A stretch of DNA of 64,000 nt from JAJVID01 sp035714085 (GTDB lineage Bacteria > Acidobacteriota > Blastocatellia > RBC074): NCBI GenBank assembly GCA_035714085.1, contig DASTMP010000180.1:1-64000 (forward strand), read 5' to 3'. Numbering within the stretch: the stretch's first letter is position 1; each line of letters opens with the position of its first letter. The position numbers and the translations under genes were made by a program. Below the pieces are notes generated by a model, which saw nothing but the letters and a program-made list of their open reading frames with translations, was not told the origin of the DNA and searched no databases. This document shows, piece after piece, positions 39,660 to 48,426 of this stretch.

Positions 39660-41333
39660 TTAGACAGTAAATTCGCTCTCGAATTCGGCGGTAAATTGGG
39701 TGATCTGTCGCTCGGTCTGTTTTCCGCTCCAGCCCAATTCGCGCGCCATCGAATCCGCGACAATCGCGGCGCAGTTCAACGCCTCTCTTCCGGCCACTGT
39801 CGCCAATCGAGTGCGGCGCGTCATCACGTCGGCCAGTGTCAGCGCCATTTCATAACGAGCCGCGTAAACGACTTCGGCCAGAATCTGCGGCAATCCTTCG
39901 ACCAGACGCTCGCGCAGTCGTTCATCCTCACGCGTCAATTCAATCAGGCGCTGGTAGTCCGGGCCGTAATCGCGCAGGAGATGTCGCGCCGTTTCGAGCG
40001 GCAGGTTTTCGGTTTGCGACAACCACTCGGGCGTAATCGCCAATTCGTCGTACTTCATCTCTCCGCCGATGGCCGCGTCTTTTGCGCTGGCGGGGCCGGC
40101 CGTGATGTTGAATCTCTCGCTCAAGCGCTTTGCCGCGAGGGCGATGCCGTGTTCGGCCATCAACCGGTAGGTCGTCAGCTTGCCGCCGCCGATCGAGATC
40201 AAACCGTCTTCCGATTCGATAATCTCTTCTTTTCGCGAAAGGTCGGTGGTGGCGCTCGCGCGCGGATCGGCGATCAATGGGCGCAACCCGGCCCAGCTCG
40301 AAATCACGTCAGACGGTTCAAGTCGCGCTTCCGGAAAATAGGAATTGATCGCGCCCAGGATTTCGTCGATCTCTTCCGGCTCCGCATGCGGATGGTCTTT
40401 ATCGCCGCTGTAGTCGGTGTCGGTGGCGCCGACGTTGACGCGGCCTTCCCAGGGGACCACGAAATAGAATCGATGGCTGGTCAATGACGGAATCAACCAT
40501 GCGGCGCTGACTCGCAGACGATCCGCCGGGACTGTGATGTGAACCCCTTTCGCCGGGCGCACTCGTTTGTTCAACCCGTTCAGGGCCTGACCGTCGAGTC
40601 TGAGCGTGTCTTCCATCCACACGCCGGTCGCGTTGATCACGATTCGCGCGCGGCATTCGATCTCTCCGCCCGCCAGTTCGTCGCGCAAACGCGCGCCCGC
40701 GATCTTCCCATTCCCGTTTTTGATAAAGCCGGCGACCCGCGTGTAATTCGCGGTCTCGGCTCCGCGCTTGCGCGCGGTCTTGATCACCTCGATGACCAAT
40801 CTCGAATCATTCGTCATCGCGTCGTAATAGAGGAACGCGCCTTTCAGTCCCCGCGGATCGAGCTGCGGCGCGAGCCTCAGCGCCTCGCCGCAACTCAATC
40901 TTTGATGGCGCGCCAAGTTGCGCCGGCCCGCCAGCAGATCGTAAAGCCATAACCCCAACCGCATCTTCAGCGGGCGGTCGTAATTACGCCGCCGATTTTT
41001 GTAGATCGGAATGACGAACGGAAACGGGCGGGCGAGTCGCGGGGCGTTTCGGGTGAGTATCGCTCGTTCGCGCAGCCCTTCGCGGACGAGCGCGAAGTCG
41101 AAATGTTCCAAATACCGCAACCCGCCGTGGATGAGTTTTGTCGAACGGCTGGACGTGCCGGCGGCGAAATCGCGCTTTTCGACGAGCGCGACACGCAGGC
41201 CGCGCAACGCCGCGTCGAGAGCCAGGCCGGCCCCGGTAATCCCGCCGCCGATGATCAGGATGTCGAATACTTCTTCAGCGAATCTTGAAAGCGATTCGCG
41301 CCGCGTGCGCCAGGAAAATTCAGTCGGATCCAT
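39660..41333 (-). CDS. glpD: Aerobic glycerol-3-phosphate dehydrogenase
   Basis: FAD-dependent membrane-associated enzyme oxidising glycerol 3-phosphate to dihydroxyacetone phosphate and passing electrons to quinone. The 557-residue protein has the FAD-binding motif ILIIGGGITGAG (~residues 24-35), EKRDFAAGTSSRSTKLIHGGLRYLE, and GGKLTTYRLMAEHG. The ATG at 41333 (MDPTEFSW) is preceded by GAGG close to it; an in-frame ATG at 41369 is possible, whereas the open frame extending to 41939 runs backwards through the divergent VWFA gene and is not real. Divergent from the VWFA gene across an inverted repeat. Confidence 0.92.
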   Translation of the reverse strand: MDPTEFSWRTRRESLSRFAEEVFDILIIGGGITGAGLALDAALRGLRVALVEKRDFAAGTSSRSTKLIHGGLRYLEHFDFALVREGLRERAILTRNAPRLARPFPFVIPIYKNRRRNYDRPLKMRLGLWLYDLLAGRRNLARHQRLSCGEALRLAPQLDPRGLKGAFLYYDAMTNDSRLVIEVIKTARKRGAETANYTRVAGFIKNGNGKIAGARLRDELAGGEIECRARIVINATGVWMEDTLRLDGQALNGLNKRVRPAKGVHITVPADRLRVSAAWLIPSLTSHRFYFVVPWEGRVNVGATDTDYSGDKDHPHAEPEEIDEILGAINSYFPEARLEPSDVISSWAGLRPLIADPRASATTDLSRKEEIIESEDGLISIGGGKLTTYRLMAEHGIALAAKRLSERFNITAGPASAKDAAIGGEMKYDELAITPEWLSQTENLPLETARHLLRDYGPDYQRLIELTREDERLRERLVEGLPQILAEVVYAARYEMALTLADVMTRRTRLATVAGREALNCAAIVADSMARELGWSGKQTERQITQFTAEFESEFTV

Positions 41334-41400
41334 AACCTCACATATCGCTTCGCTGGCGGTGATCGTCATTTCGGGCGCCAGACAGAAATGGGACAGACTT

Positions 41401-41485
41401 CCGAACCGCAAGAAACGCAGAAGACGAAGAAAGAATAGGTTAGATCTGTTCTTCTCTTCGTCTTCTTCGTTTCTTCGCGGTTCGG
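41401..41485. repeat. Inverted repeat, GAAGAAACGAAGAAG family, between glpD and the VWFA gene
   Basis: A left arm of about 35 bp (CCGAACCGCAAGAAACGCAG...) and a right arm of 37 bp are inverted copies with few mismatches, separated by 13 bp. It lies between divergent genes, so it is not a terminator for either. Related in sequence to the hairpin at 50523-50606. Confidence 0.85.
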
Positions 41486-41532
41486 ACAATATTATACTTA
41501 CCGCCCGCGCTTTCGCTGTAAGGAGATCGCTT

Positions 41533-42651
41533 ATGATGTTTTTTAAACGCTTTCGCCTGACCGGGATGTCGCTGATGGTCGCCGCCCTGGCGGCCTTTGT
41601 CTCGCAAATCGCCGCGCAGGAGGCGCAGGATAAAGAGAAACAGGGCAAACAGAGCGATATAGGAACGATCCGGTTCAACACCGACCTGGTTACGGTTGAT
41701 GCGATTGTGGCCGATCGCAACGGCGATCGAATCACGGCGACGCTGAGACCTTCGGACTTCACCATATACGAAGACGGCGTTCCCCAGGCGATCAACAGTT
41801 TTTCGGCTACCGACGCGCCGTTCAACCTGGTCTTGTTGATCGACACGTCGGGCAGCGCGAGCCATGAGGTCGAATTGATGCGCCGCGCCGCGCTCCGTTT
41901 CCTGGACGAACTCCGCCCGCGAGACCGCGTCGCCGTCATTCAATTCAGCAAGGAGGTCGAGTTGCTGAAAGACCTGACCTCCGACCGCGCTGAGATCGAG
42001 GAGGCGCTCCGACTTTTGAAACCCGGCACGGGCACCTCGTTTTACGACTCGTTGAAATTGGCGATTGATGAAGTCTTCAAGGGGGTCGAAGGCCGCAAGG
42101 CGGTCGTCGCTCTCACGGACGGCGTCGATTCGTTCGGCTACACGACCTTCAAACAGATTCTGACCGAGGTCGAAAGCTCGAACATCCTGACCTATTTTCT
42201 GGAACTCGACACCGAAGAGTTCACGCAGGCCGGGATGACGCGCGAATGCAGCGACGAGAGACACTTTGAATTTTCGCGCAAACAATTCAAGAAATACATG
42301 ACCGAGTACGGAAAGGACGGGAAGGGCGCCGTGATGAGCGAAAATCAGCCTCACTGCATGCTCTCTCAGGAAGAACGCATGCAGATCAACCGGCGGCTGT
42401 ATGAGTCCGCCCGGCGCGAGTTGCGCGAAATGGCCGACAAGACCGGAGGCCGTGTCTACCCCGTCAAGGACCTGCAGCAACTCGAACCCGCATATTCGCA
42501 GATCGCCGCGGAATTGCGCACTTATTACTCGATGTCTTACTACCCCACAAACGAGAAACACAACGGCAAGTGGCGGACTTTACGAGTCAAAGTTAATCGT
42601 CCGGGGCTCGTCGCTAAAACCAGACCCGGGTATCGCGCGCCTTTGAATTAA
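41533..42651 (+). CDS. Secreted VWFA-related domain protein
   Basis: The 372-residue protein has a signal peptide (cleaved near IAAQE, residue ~30), a DFTIYEDGVPQ segment and a von Willebrand A domain with the MIDAS residues DTSGS (near residue 106) and the later ALTDGVDS. It matches the VWFA-related domain seen mostly in Acidobacteria. AAGGAG precedes the ATG at 41533; the open frame extends much further upstream through the glpD region but that part is the complement of glpD. The role is unknown; probably a metal-dependent adhesion or matrix protein. Confidence 0.9.
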   Translation: MMFFKRFRLTGMSLMVAALAAFVSQIAAQEAQDKEKQGKQSDIGTIRFNTDLVTVDAIVADRNGDRITATLRPSDFTIYEDGVPQAINSFSATDAPFNLVLLIDTSGSASHEVELMRRAALRFLDELRPRDRVAVIQFSKEVELLKDLTSDRAEIEEALRLLKPGTGTSFYDSLKLAIDEVFKGVEGRKAVVALTDGVDSFGYTTFKQILTEVESSNILTYFLELDTEEFTQAGMTRECSDERHFEFSRKQFKKYMTEYGKDGKGAVMSENQPHCMLSQEERMQINRRLYESARRELREMADKTGGRVYPVKDLQQLEPAYSQIAAELRTYYSMSYYPTNEKHNGKWRTLRVKVNRPGLVAKTRPGYRAPLN

Positions 42652-42673
42652 GCGCGCCTATTCTTAGATTTAC

Positions 42674-42759
42674 GCCACAGAGACACAAAGGCACAGAAGG
42701 AAAGAGAAAAGAGATTGCGAGAAAGTCTTCTTTCTCTTTCTGCTCTATGTCTCTGTGGC
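42674..42759. repeat. Inverted repeat, GCCACAGAGACACAAAGG / CTCTGTGGC family
   Basis: Left arm 42674-42713 and right arm 42727-42759 are inverted copies of a CACAGAGACACA-type sequence with a 13-bp loop. It follows the VWFA gene by 22 bp. The same family flanks engB at 60306-60441. Confidence 0.85.
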
Positions 42760-43051
42760 CATTTCTTTTCACCATATCGTGCGGGGTAATGATCCATATC
42801 GTTGATTCTGAGTGGCGCTTTTTTCCGGGCCCTTGATTCCTTATTGGCCCATTCCTTCCCCATAGCCCCACGAATTTCCGCATAAGCCATTCTCTAAACC
42901 GCGATTTCCCGCCGCGATCCTCCGAAGAAGATTTCTCGTCCAAATCGGGCCGGAGAATGTCTCAAGAGGCGGCACGGGCTTTGCAAACCGCTGTGGCGTT
43001 CACAAAGCGATGCGCGGATGGGTTTTATTATCAAGTGTTAAGAGGTACGTA

Positions 43052-43171
43052 ATGTCGGTCATGAGCAAAGAGCAAATCAAGCGTGATGAACGTTCACTGA
43101 TCATTTTCCTGGTCCTATTCAACATCGCATTGGCCAGCGCATTTCTACTGGTCTGCTTCTATCAAGGCTAG
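43052..43171 (+). CDS. Tiny single-pass membrane protein
   Basis: A 39-residue frame, MSVMSKEQIKRDER followed by one transmembrane helix (SLIIFLVLFNIALASAFLLV) and a short tail. AGAGG lies about 6 bases upstream. The charged N-terminus plus single helix is a typical small membrane protein design. No family known; it lies between the VWFA gene and the ABC exporter. Confidence 0.5.
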   Translation: MSVMSKEQIKRDERSLIIFLVLFNIALASAFLLVCFYQG

Positions 43172-43182
43172 CTGACGCGCCA

Positions 43183-43269
43183 GGATGGAAGATCGAGGAT
43201 CGAGGATGGAAAATCGCGATCCACGGTCTTCCATCCTCGATCTTCGATCTTCGATCTTCGATCTTCCAT
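43183..43269. repeat. Inverted repeat, GGATGGAAGATCGAGG / CTTCCATCCTCG family
   Basis: Left arm 43183-43217 and right arm 43229-43269 of GATCGAGGAT-type words. It directly follows the tiny membrane gene and precedes the ABC exporter promoter. Related to 16252-16342 and 24545-24624. Confidence 0.85.
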
Positions 43270-43295
43270 ACTCAAGCCCCGATCCTGTTACAACC

Positions 43296-43325
43296 TTGAC
43301 GCGTTTTCGGCGCGACGCCTATAAT
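43296..43325 (+). promoter_or_regulatory. Predicted promoter of the ABC exporter operon
   Basis: TTGACG (43296-43301), 18-bp spacer, TATAAT (43320-43325). The perfect -10 and near-perfect -35 make it a strong housekeeping promoter about 75 bp before the exporter start. Confidence 0.8.
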
Positions 43326-43400
43326 TCACACTTTCCCAATGACCCGCTGAACTGCGCTGTCATTGTCGACTCTGATCGACCCCACGAGCCACTTTAAGTG

Positions 43401-45239
43401 ATGACCGAATTCGCTCGACTGCTCAGATACCTCAGGCCCTACCGTATCATCTTTGCAATTTCCGTTGTTCTGATGATCGCGACCGGATTGCTAGAGGGCG
43501 GGACGATCCTGCTGCTGCAGCCGATCTTCGACGTCATATCGGGTCATAGCAAAGGCGGCATGTTCGCCGGCCTCCCTTTCGGGCAGTATTTGCCGCAGAC
43601 AGTCGCCATCGATCTTAGAATGGTCGCAGTTCTGCTGGTCGGTCTGACGCTGGCGAAGGGCGTGGCCGAGTATTTCTCGTCATATTTTATGAGCCACATC
43701 GGCCAGAACGTGATCGCCGACGTTCGCTCATCGCTTTACGATCACATCACGCGCCAGGCCGCGCCGTTCTTCTCCAAGCATCCGACGAACGAACTGACGG
43801 CTCATTTGATGAGCGACGCCGCGCTGGTCGAACGCGCCGTTTCCGACACGATGCGCGACATGCTGCGCGAATCGGTCAGCCTGGTCGTCTACCTGGCGCT
43901 ACTCTTCAGGTTCAACTGGAAGCTGGCATCGGCGCTGTTGCTGCTGGGGCCGCCGGTGGCCTATCTGGTCAGCAATTTCAACAGCCGGTTGCGCCATTAC
44001 ATAAATTCTCGGCAACAGAGCGGCGCCGAGATGCTCGACGTGGCGCAGGAATCGATTTCGTCGCAGCGCGTCGTCAAAGCTTTCGGGATGGAGGATTATG
44101 AGAGCCGGCGCTTCCGCGCCGCGGCCAGCAAACAGATGCGCGACCAGTTGCGAGCGATGCGAATCTACTTCCTTTCGCCGATCGTGCTCGAGACCGTTGG
44201 CGTCGTCGCAGTCGCCGCTCTCCTGATCTATGCGCAGCGCAGCATTAAGGCGGGGGACATGTCCATGGGAGAATTTGCGGCGTTTCTGGTGGCGATGTTC
44301 AAGTCCTACGACCCGATCCGCCGCCTGAGCCGGTTGCAGCACGACTTGCAGCAGGGATTGGCGTCCTCCTCGCGCATCTTCAAGATCCTGGACGAAGAGA
44401 TTGAGATGCGCGACAAGCCGGCGGCGATAGCGCTGGAACGCTTCTCGCGGCAGATAGAATTCCGCGGCGTCAGCTTCCGCTATGGCGAAGGTTTCGATCT
44501 GCCGGCGCTCGAACGCGTCTCGTTCAAAGTCCGCGCCGGCGAAACGGTCGCCGTCGTGGGCCAAAGCGGCGCGGGCAAGAGCACGCTGACGAATCTGATC
44601 CCGCGATTTTACGACGTGGTCGAGGGCGCGGTGTTGATCGACGGCCACGACGTGCGCGACCTCCGGATCGCTTCGTTGCGGCGCTTCATCGCGGTCGTCA
44701 CTCAGGAGACGCATCTCTTCAACGACACCGTACGGGCCAACATCGCCTACGGTTCGTATGGCGCCAATGACGGCGATGAAGCGATCAGACTGGCCGCGCG
44801 CGCGGCGCTCGCAGACGAGTTCATAAGCAAGTTGCCGAAAGGATACAATACGGTAATCGGCGAGCGCGGTCTGATACTTTCGGGCGGCCAGCGCCAGCGC
44901 CTTGCGATCGCGCGCGCGATTCTGAAAAACGCGCCCATTTTGATCCTTGACGAAGCGACCAGCGCGCTCGACGCCGAAAGCGAGTTGCTGGTGCAGCAGG
45001 CGCTCAACAATTTAATGGCCGGTCGCACGACTATCGTCATCGCGCATAGGCTGTCGACGGTTCGCCGCGCCGACCGCATCGTCGTGCTGGACGCCGGACG
45101 CGTCGTCGAAACTGGCGCGCATCACGAATTGCTGAGGCTCGACGGCGTTTACCGCAGGCTTTATGAATTGCAGTTCGCCGAAGAGGAAGTGGCCGACGTC
45201 CGGCGCTTGACGGCCAGCGGAACGTTTTCAGCCGATTGA
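43401..45239 (+). CDS. MsbA-like ABC exporter (lipid/drug flippase)
   Basis: The 612-residue half-transporter has an N-terminal six-helix membrane domain (residues ~15-310) and a C-terminal ATPase with Walker A GQSGAGKST, signature LSGGQRQR, Walker B ILILDEATSALD and the switch His (IAHRLST). Overall similarity is to the MsbA/lipid A-core flippase group, but multidrug exporters share the fold and the substrate is unproven. A GTG one codon upstream is an alternative start; neither has a good ribosome-binding site. It begins a long + strand run. Confidence 0.85.
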   Translation: MTEFARLLRYLRPYRIIFAISVVLMIATGLLEGGTILLLQPIFDVISGHSKGGMFAGLPFGQYLPQTVAIDLRMVAVLLVGLTLAKGVAEYFSSYFMSHIGQNVIADVRSSLYDHITRQAAPFFSKHPTNELTAHLMSDAALVERAVSDTMRDMLRESVSLVVYLALLFRFNWKLASALLLLGPPVAYLVSNFNSRLRHYINSRQQSGAEMLDVAQESISSQRVVKAFGMEDYESRRFRAAASKQMRDQLRAMRIYFLSPIVLETVGVVAVAALLIYAQRSIKAGDMSMGEFAAFLVAMFKSYDPIRRLSRLQHDLQQGLASSSRIFKILDEEIEMRDKPAAIALERFSRQIEFRGVSFRYGEGFDLPALERVSFKVRAGETVAVVGQSGAGKSTLTNLIPRFYDVVEGAVLIDGHDVRDLRIASLRRFIAVVTQETHLFNDTVRANIAYGSYGANDGDEAIRLAARAALADEFISKLPKGYNTVIGERGLILSGGQRQRLAIARAILKNAPILILDEATSALDAESELLVQQALNNLMAGRTTIVIAHRLSTVRRADRIVVLDAGRVVETGAHHELLRLDGVYRRLYELQFAEEEVADVRRLTASGTFSAD

Positions 45240-45266
45240 TGACCGAGAGGAGGCACTGGAGAAGAT

Positions 45267-46142
45267 ATGCTCAAAAGCATGACGGGATACGGACAAGGGA
45301 CGGCGAGCGGCGCCAATTTTACCGTGATAGTAGATCTGCGTTCGGTCAACCATCGCACTCTGGACATTCACTGGCGCGCGCCGCAAGACCTGGCTTCGCT
45401 CGAAATCCCGCTCAAAAAAATGATTCAGGCCGCGGTCTCGCGCGGGCGCGTCGATGTGTCGATCAATTTCACGCAAATCGCCGACGTCGTCTTTGAAATC
45501 AACCGCCCGTTGATTCGCGGGTACCTGGACGCGCTGCGCATGATGCGCGATGAGTTCGGGCTTGTGGGCGAGGCCGACCTGGCGGCGCTCACCCGGCTGC
45601 CCAACGTCCTGACGCCTTCCACCGCAAGCGGCGCGCTGAGCGGCGCGGTAATCGAAGGCGTCGAGGCGGCGCTGACACACGCGCTGACGGCGCTGGTCGC
45701 GATGCGCGCGGTCGAAGGGCACGAGCTGCAGAAGGAAATGCTGGCGCGCATCGTGCGCATCGAAAATCACGTCGCCGTCATCGAATCAGGGTCCACCGGA
45801 ATTATAGACGCTTACCGCGACAAGCTGCGGAAACGCATCGAGGATCTGATCGAAAAAGCTTCCATTGACGAAACGAGGCTGGCTCAGGAGGTCGCGCATC
45901 TGGCCGAACGCAGCGACATCTCGGAAGAGATCGCGCGCTTGAAGAGCCATCTGACGCAGACGCAAGAGCTGCTTTCGGGTGACGGCGAGATCGGCAAGAA
46001 GCTCGATTTCCTCTTGCAGGAGATCAATCGCGAGGCGAATACGATACTCTCGAAATCATCGGAGCTTACAATCTGCGACTCGGCTATCGAGATCAAGACC
46101 GAAGTCGAGAAGCTGAGGGAACAGGCGCAGAACGTGGAATAA
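45267..46142 (+). CDS. yicC: YicC-family endoribonuclease-like protein
   Basis: The 291-residue protein has the YicC N-terminal domain (MLKSMTGYGQG; DLRSVNHRTLDIH) and the C-terminal DUF1732 domain ending in ETKSxIEK-like residues (here EIKTEVEKLREQAQNVE). YicC/YloC proteins act as RNA endonucleases and are commonly placed before gmk and rpoZ as here. GGAG-containing leader before the ATG. Confidence 0.93.
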   Translation: MLKSMTGYGQGTASGANFTVIVDLRSVNHRTLDIHWRAPQDLASLEIPLKKMIQAAVSRGRVDVSINFTQIADVVFEINRPLIRGYLDALRMMRDEFGLVGEADLAALTRLPNVLTPSTASGALSGAVIEGVEAALTHALTALVAMRAVEGHELQKEMLARIVRIENHVAVIESGSTGIIDAYRDKLRKRIEDLIEKASIDETRLAQEVAHLAERSDISEEIARLKSHLTQTQELLSGDGEIGKKLDFLLQEINREANTILSKSSELTICDSAIEIKTEVEKLREQAQNVE

Positions 46143-46219
46143 TTGGCGGTTGGCGCCTGGCGCCTGGTTTAGGCAGAAAAAAAACACCAGGCGTCAGGCG
46201 CCGGCCACTAACCACTGGC
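46143..46219. repeat. Inverted repeat, GGCGCCTGGCGCCTGG / CCAGGCGTCAGGCGCC
   Basis: Fills the whole yicC-gmk gap. Left arm TTGGCGCCTGGCGCCTGGT and right arm ACCAGGCGTCAGGCGCCGG flank an A-rich centre. It ends one base before the gmk ATG, leaving no visible ribosome-binding site. Confidence 0.85.
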
Positions 46220-46220
46220 T

Positions 46221-46844
46221 ATGTTAGGCAATCTGATCATAGTTTCGGCTCCGTCAGGCGCGGGTAAAACGACGCTCGTGGCCGGGGCGCTCGGTCGCGA
46301 TAATCGGGCGCAACCTTCGATCTCTTTCACGTCAAGACGCCCGCGCGCAGGCGAGGAGCAGGGCGCTCATTACCATTTCGTCTCGCGCGCCGAATTTGAA
46401 GCGATGGTCGCGAACGGAGATTTTCTGGAATGGGCCGAGGTGCATGGCAATCTTTATGGCACTTCGCGGCGGGCCGTCGAAGAGATTCGATCATCAGGCT
46501 ATGACGTGATTTTGACAATAGACATTCAGGGGGCGGCGCAAGCGCGCAAACTGTTTCCCGACGCGGTCTCGGTTTTCGTCATGCCGCCGTCGCTCGACGC
46601 GCTCACCCGGCGCCTGGAAAGCCGAGGGACCGACACGGCCCACGACCGGCGTTTGCGGCTGGAGAGCGCCCTTCACGAGATGGAGCAGTACGTCAATTTC
46701 GATTACGTCGTGATCAACGACGATCTGAATCGGGCTATTGACGAATTGGTCGCGATTATCACGGCTGAACGCTGCCGCACGGCGTCCCGCCGTGAAATCG
46801 CCGCGCGGATTCTACAAACCTTTGACAAACAAGGAAGGGGGTAA
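46221..46844 (+). CDS. gmk: Guanylate kinase
   Basis: Phosphorylates GMP to GDP. The 207-residue protein has the P-loop SGAGKTT (residues 11-17), the GMP-binding TSRRPRAGEEQGAHYHFVS and YGTSRRAVEE. The ATG at 46221 directly abuts an inverted repeat and there is no ribosome-binding site, so translation may rely on coupling to yicC or on repeat structure. rpoZ follows after 5 bp. Confidence 0.95.
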   Translation: MLGNLIIVSAPSGAGKTTLVAGALGRDNRAQPSISFTSRRPRAGEEQGAHYHFVSRAEFEAMVANGDFLEWAEVHGNLYGTSRRAVEEIRSSGYDVILTIDIQGAAQARKLFPDAVSVFVMPPSLDALTRRLESRGTDTAHDRRLRLESALHEMEQYVNFDYVVINDDLNRAIDELVAIITAERCRTASRREIAARILQTFDKQGRG

Positions 46845-46849
46845 TTCAG

Positions 46850-47065
46850 ATGGCTGATAATCAGGATGAGAAAAAAGAAGCGAAGCCGTTTCCGATCGAC
46901 AGCAAATACCGCAAGATTCTGATCGCAGCGAAACGCAGTAAACAGATTCAGAAAGGCGCCCAGCCGCGCGTCCACATGGCCAATTCCAAAGCGACTCGCG
47001 TCGCGCTTGAAGAGGTTGAGCGTGGGTTGATCAATTACGAGATCGTGGACAAGAGCGAGAAGTGA
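46850..47065 (+). CDS. rpoZ: RNA polymerase omega subunit
   Basis: The 71-residue protein has the omega sequence PFPIDSKYRKILIAAKRSKQI and KATRVALEEVERGLI. Omega aids RNA polymerase assembly. A good AAGGAAGGGG ribosome-binding site overlaps the gmk stop. Conserved gmk-rpoZ-coaBC order. Confidence 0.93.
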   Translation: MADNQDEKKEAKPFPIDSKYRKILIAAKRSKQIQKGAQPRVHMANSKATRVALEEVERGLINYEIVDKSEK

Positions 47066-47083
47066 AGAGCGGAGGGAGAGACC

Positions 47084-47196
47084 TGGCGACGGGGCGACGA
47101 GGCGACAGGGCGAAAAATATTTTTGTCCCCTCGTCTTGTCTTCTCTGTGTCATCTTGTCTCCCCGTCGCCTTGTCGCCCTGTCTCCCCGTCGCCTG
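47084..47196. repeat. Inverted repeat, GGCGACGGGGCGACGAGG / CCCCGTCGCCTTGTCGCC family
   Basis: Left arm 47084-47111, A/T-rich centre, right arm 47157-47196. It fills the rpoZ-coaBC gap and ends about 8 bp before the coaBC ATG. The same unit occurs at 13298-13334 and 55479-55601. Confidence 0.85.
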
Positions 47197-47204
47197 ATCG
47201 TTTT

Positions 47205-48422
47205 ATGAAAGTTCTTCTGGGTGTCACAGGCTGCATCGGCGCTTATAAGGCCGCCGAAATTCTGCGAGGCCTGCAGCGGCGCGGCGTTCAGGTTCGCGTC
47301 GTGATGACTCGCCACGCGACCGAGTTCGTGCGCCCGTTGACTTTCGAGGCTCTGTCCGGCCAGCCCGTGATCGTCGAGATGTTCGATCGCCCGAATTACG
47401 CGACCATTGAGCACATCGCCGTCGCGCGCGAGGCGGACCTGCTGCTGGTCGCGCCGGCCACGGCGAACACCATCGCCAAATTCGCCCAAGGCGTCGCCGA
47501 CGATTTCCTCTCCACGGTCTACCTTTCAAACACCAATCCGGTTTTGATAGCTCCGGCGATGAACGTCGAGATGTGGAATCACATGGCGACGCAGGCCAAC
47601 ATAAAAACCCTGCGCGATCGCGGCGTCTCTTTTGTCGAACCCGGAGTCGGGTATCAGGCTTGCGGTGAAGTCGGCATGGGGCGATTGGCCGAGCCTGAAG
47701 AGATAGTCGAACGCGCCCTCGAAATTCTCAAATCTCGAATCTCGGACTTGAAATCCCGTGATTTCGCCGGCGAGCGCGTGATGGTCACCGCCGGCCCGAC
47801 GGTCGAAGACCTCGACCCGGTTCGTTTCATCGCCAACCGTTCGTCGGGCAGGATGGGGTATGCGATGGCCGAAGCCGCGCGTGACCGGGGCGCTCGCGTG
47901 ACTCTCATTTCGGGGCCGGTCAATTTGGCGCCGCCGGAAAATGTCGAAACCGTCAATGTCCGTTCGACGCGCGAAATGTTCGACGCCGTAATGTCGCGCC
48001 TTCACGATGTGACAGTGTTCATCGGCTCGGCGGCCGTGGCCGATTTCCGCCCGGCCCGGCCCGCCGAGCAGAAGATCAAGAAAGAGGGGCGCAAGACGGT
48101 GACCGTCGAGCTTGAAGAGACCGAGGATATCATCGCCGCGGTCGGCGCCGCCCCGAACCGCGAGCGCCGCATCGTCGCGGGCTTCGCGGCCGAATCGCAA
48201 TCGCTGCTCGAATACGCCGAGCGTAAGTTGCGCGAAAAGGGGCTGGATTTAATAGTGGCCAATGACATCACGCGCGCCGACGCCGGATTCGGCGCGGAAA
48301 CCAACGCCGCGACGATTCTCAAACGCGACGGCTCGCGCGTCGAACTGCCGCTTCAAAGCAAACGCGCGCTGGCGGACCGGGCGCTGGATGAGATCGCCGG
48401 GCTGCGAAGGTCGGCGAACTGA
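47205..48422 (+). CDS. coaBC: Bifunctional phosphopantothenoylcysteine decarboxylase / synthase
   Basis: Two steps of coenzyme A synthesis in one protein of 405 residues. The N-terminal CoaC flavin domain has GVTGCIGAYKAAE, the FMN/active-site His region IEHIAVAREAD, PAMNVEMW and the substrate clamp ACGEVGMGRL. The C-terminal CoaB domain has VTAGPTVEDLDPVRFIANRSSG and KIKKEGR. The ATG at 47205 follows a repeat with no visible ribosome-binding site; an in-frame upstream start would be translated repeat and is rejected. Confidence 0.94.
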   Translation: MKVLLGVTGCIGAYKAAEILRGLQRRGVQVRVVMTRHATEFVRPLTFEALSGQPVIVEMFDRPNYATIEHIAVAREADLLLVAPATANTIAKFAQGVADDFLSTVYLSNTNPVLIAPAMNVEMWNHMATQANIKTLRDRGVSFVEPGVGYQACGEVGMGRLAEPEEIVERALEILKSRISDLKSRDFAGERVMVTAGPTVEDLDPVRFIANRSSGRMGYAMAEAARDRGARVTLISGPVNLAPPENVETVNVRSTREMFDAVMSRLHDVTVFIGSAAVADFRPARPAEQKIKKEGRKTVTVELEETEDIIAAVGAAPNRERRIVAGFAAESQSLLEYAERKLREKGLDLIVANDITRADAGFGAETNAATILKRDGSRVELPLQSKRALADRALDEIAGLRRSAN

Positions 48423-48426
48423 CGAT

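Noticed and set aside
41334..41939. Long N-terminal extension of GlpD
   Set aside because: It would run through the inverted repeat and the coding strand of the divergent VWFA gene. GlpD N-terminus and size fit the start at 41333.
41011..42651. 546-residue protein covering the VWFA gene
   Set aside because: The upstream half is the complement of the glpD coding sequence; the signal peptide and ribosome-binding site place the real start at 41533.
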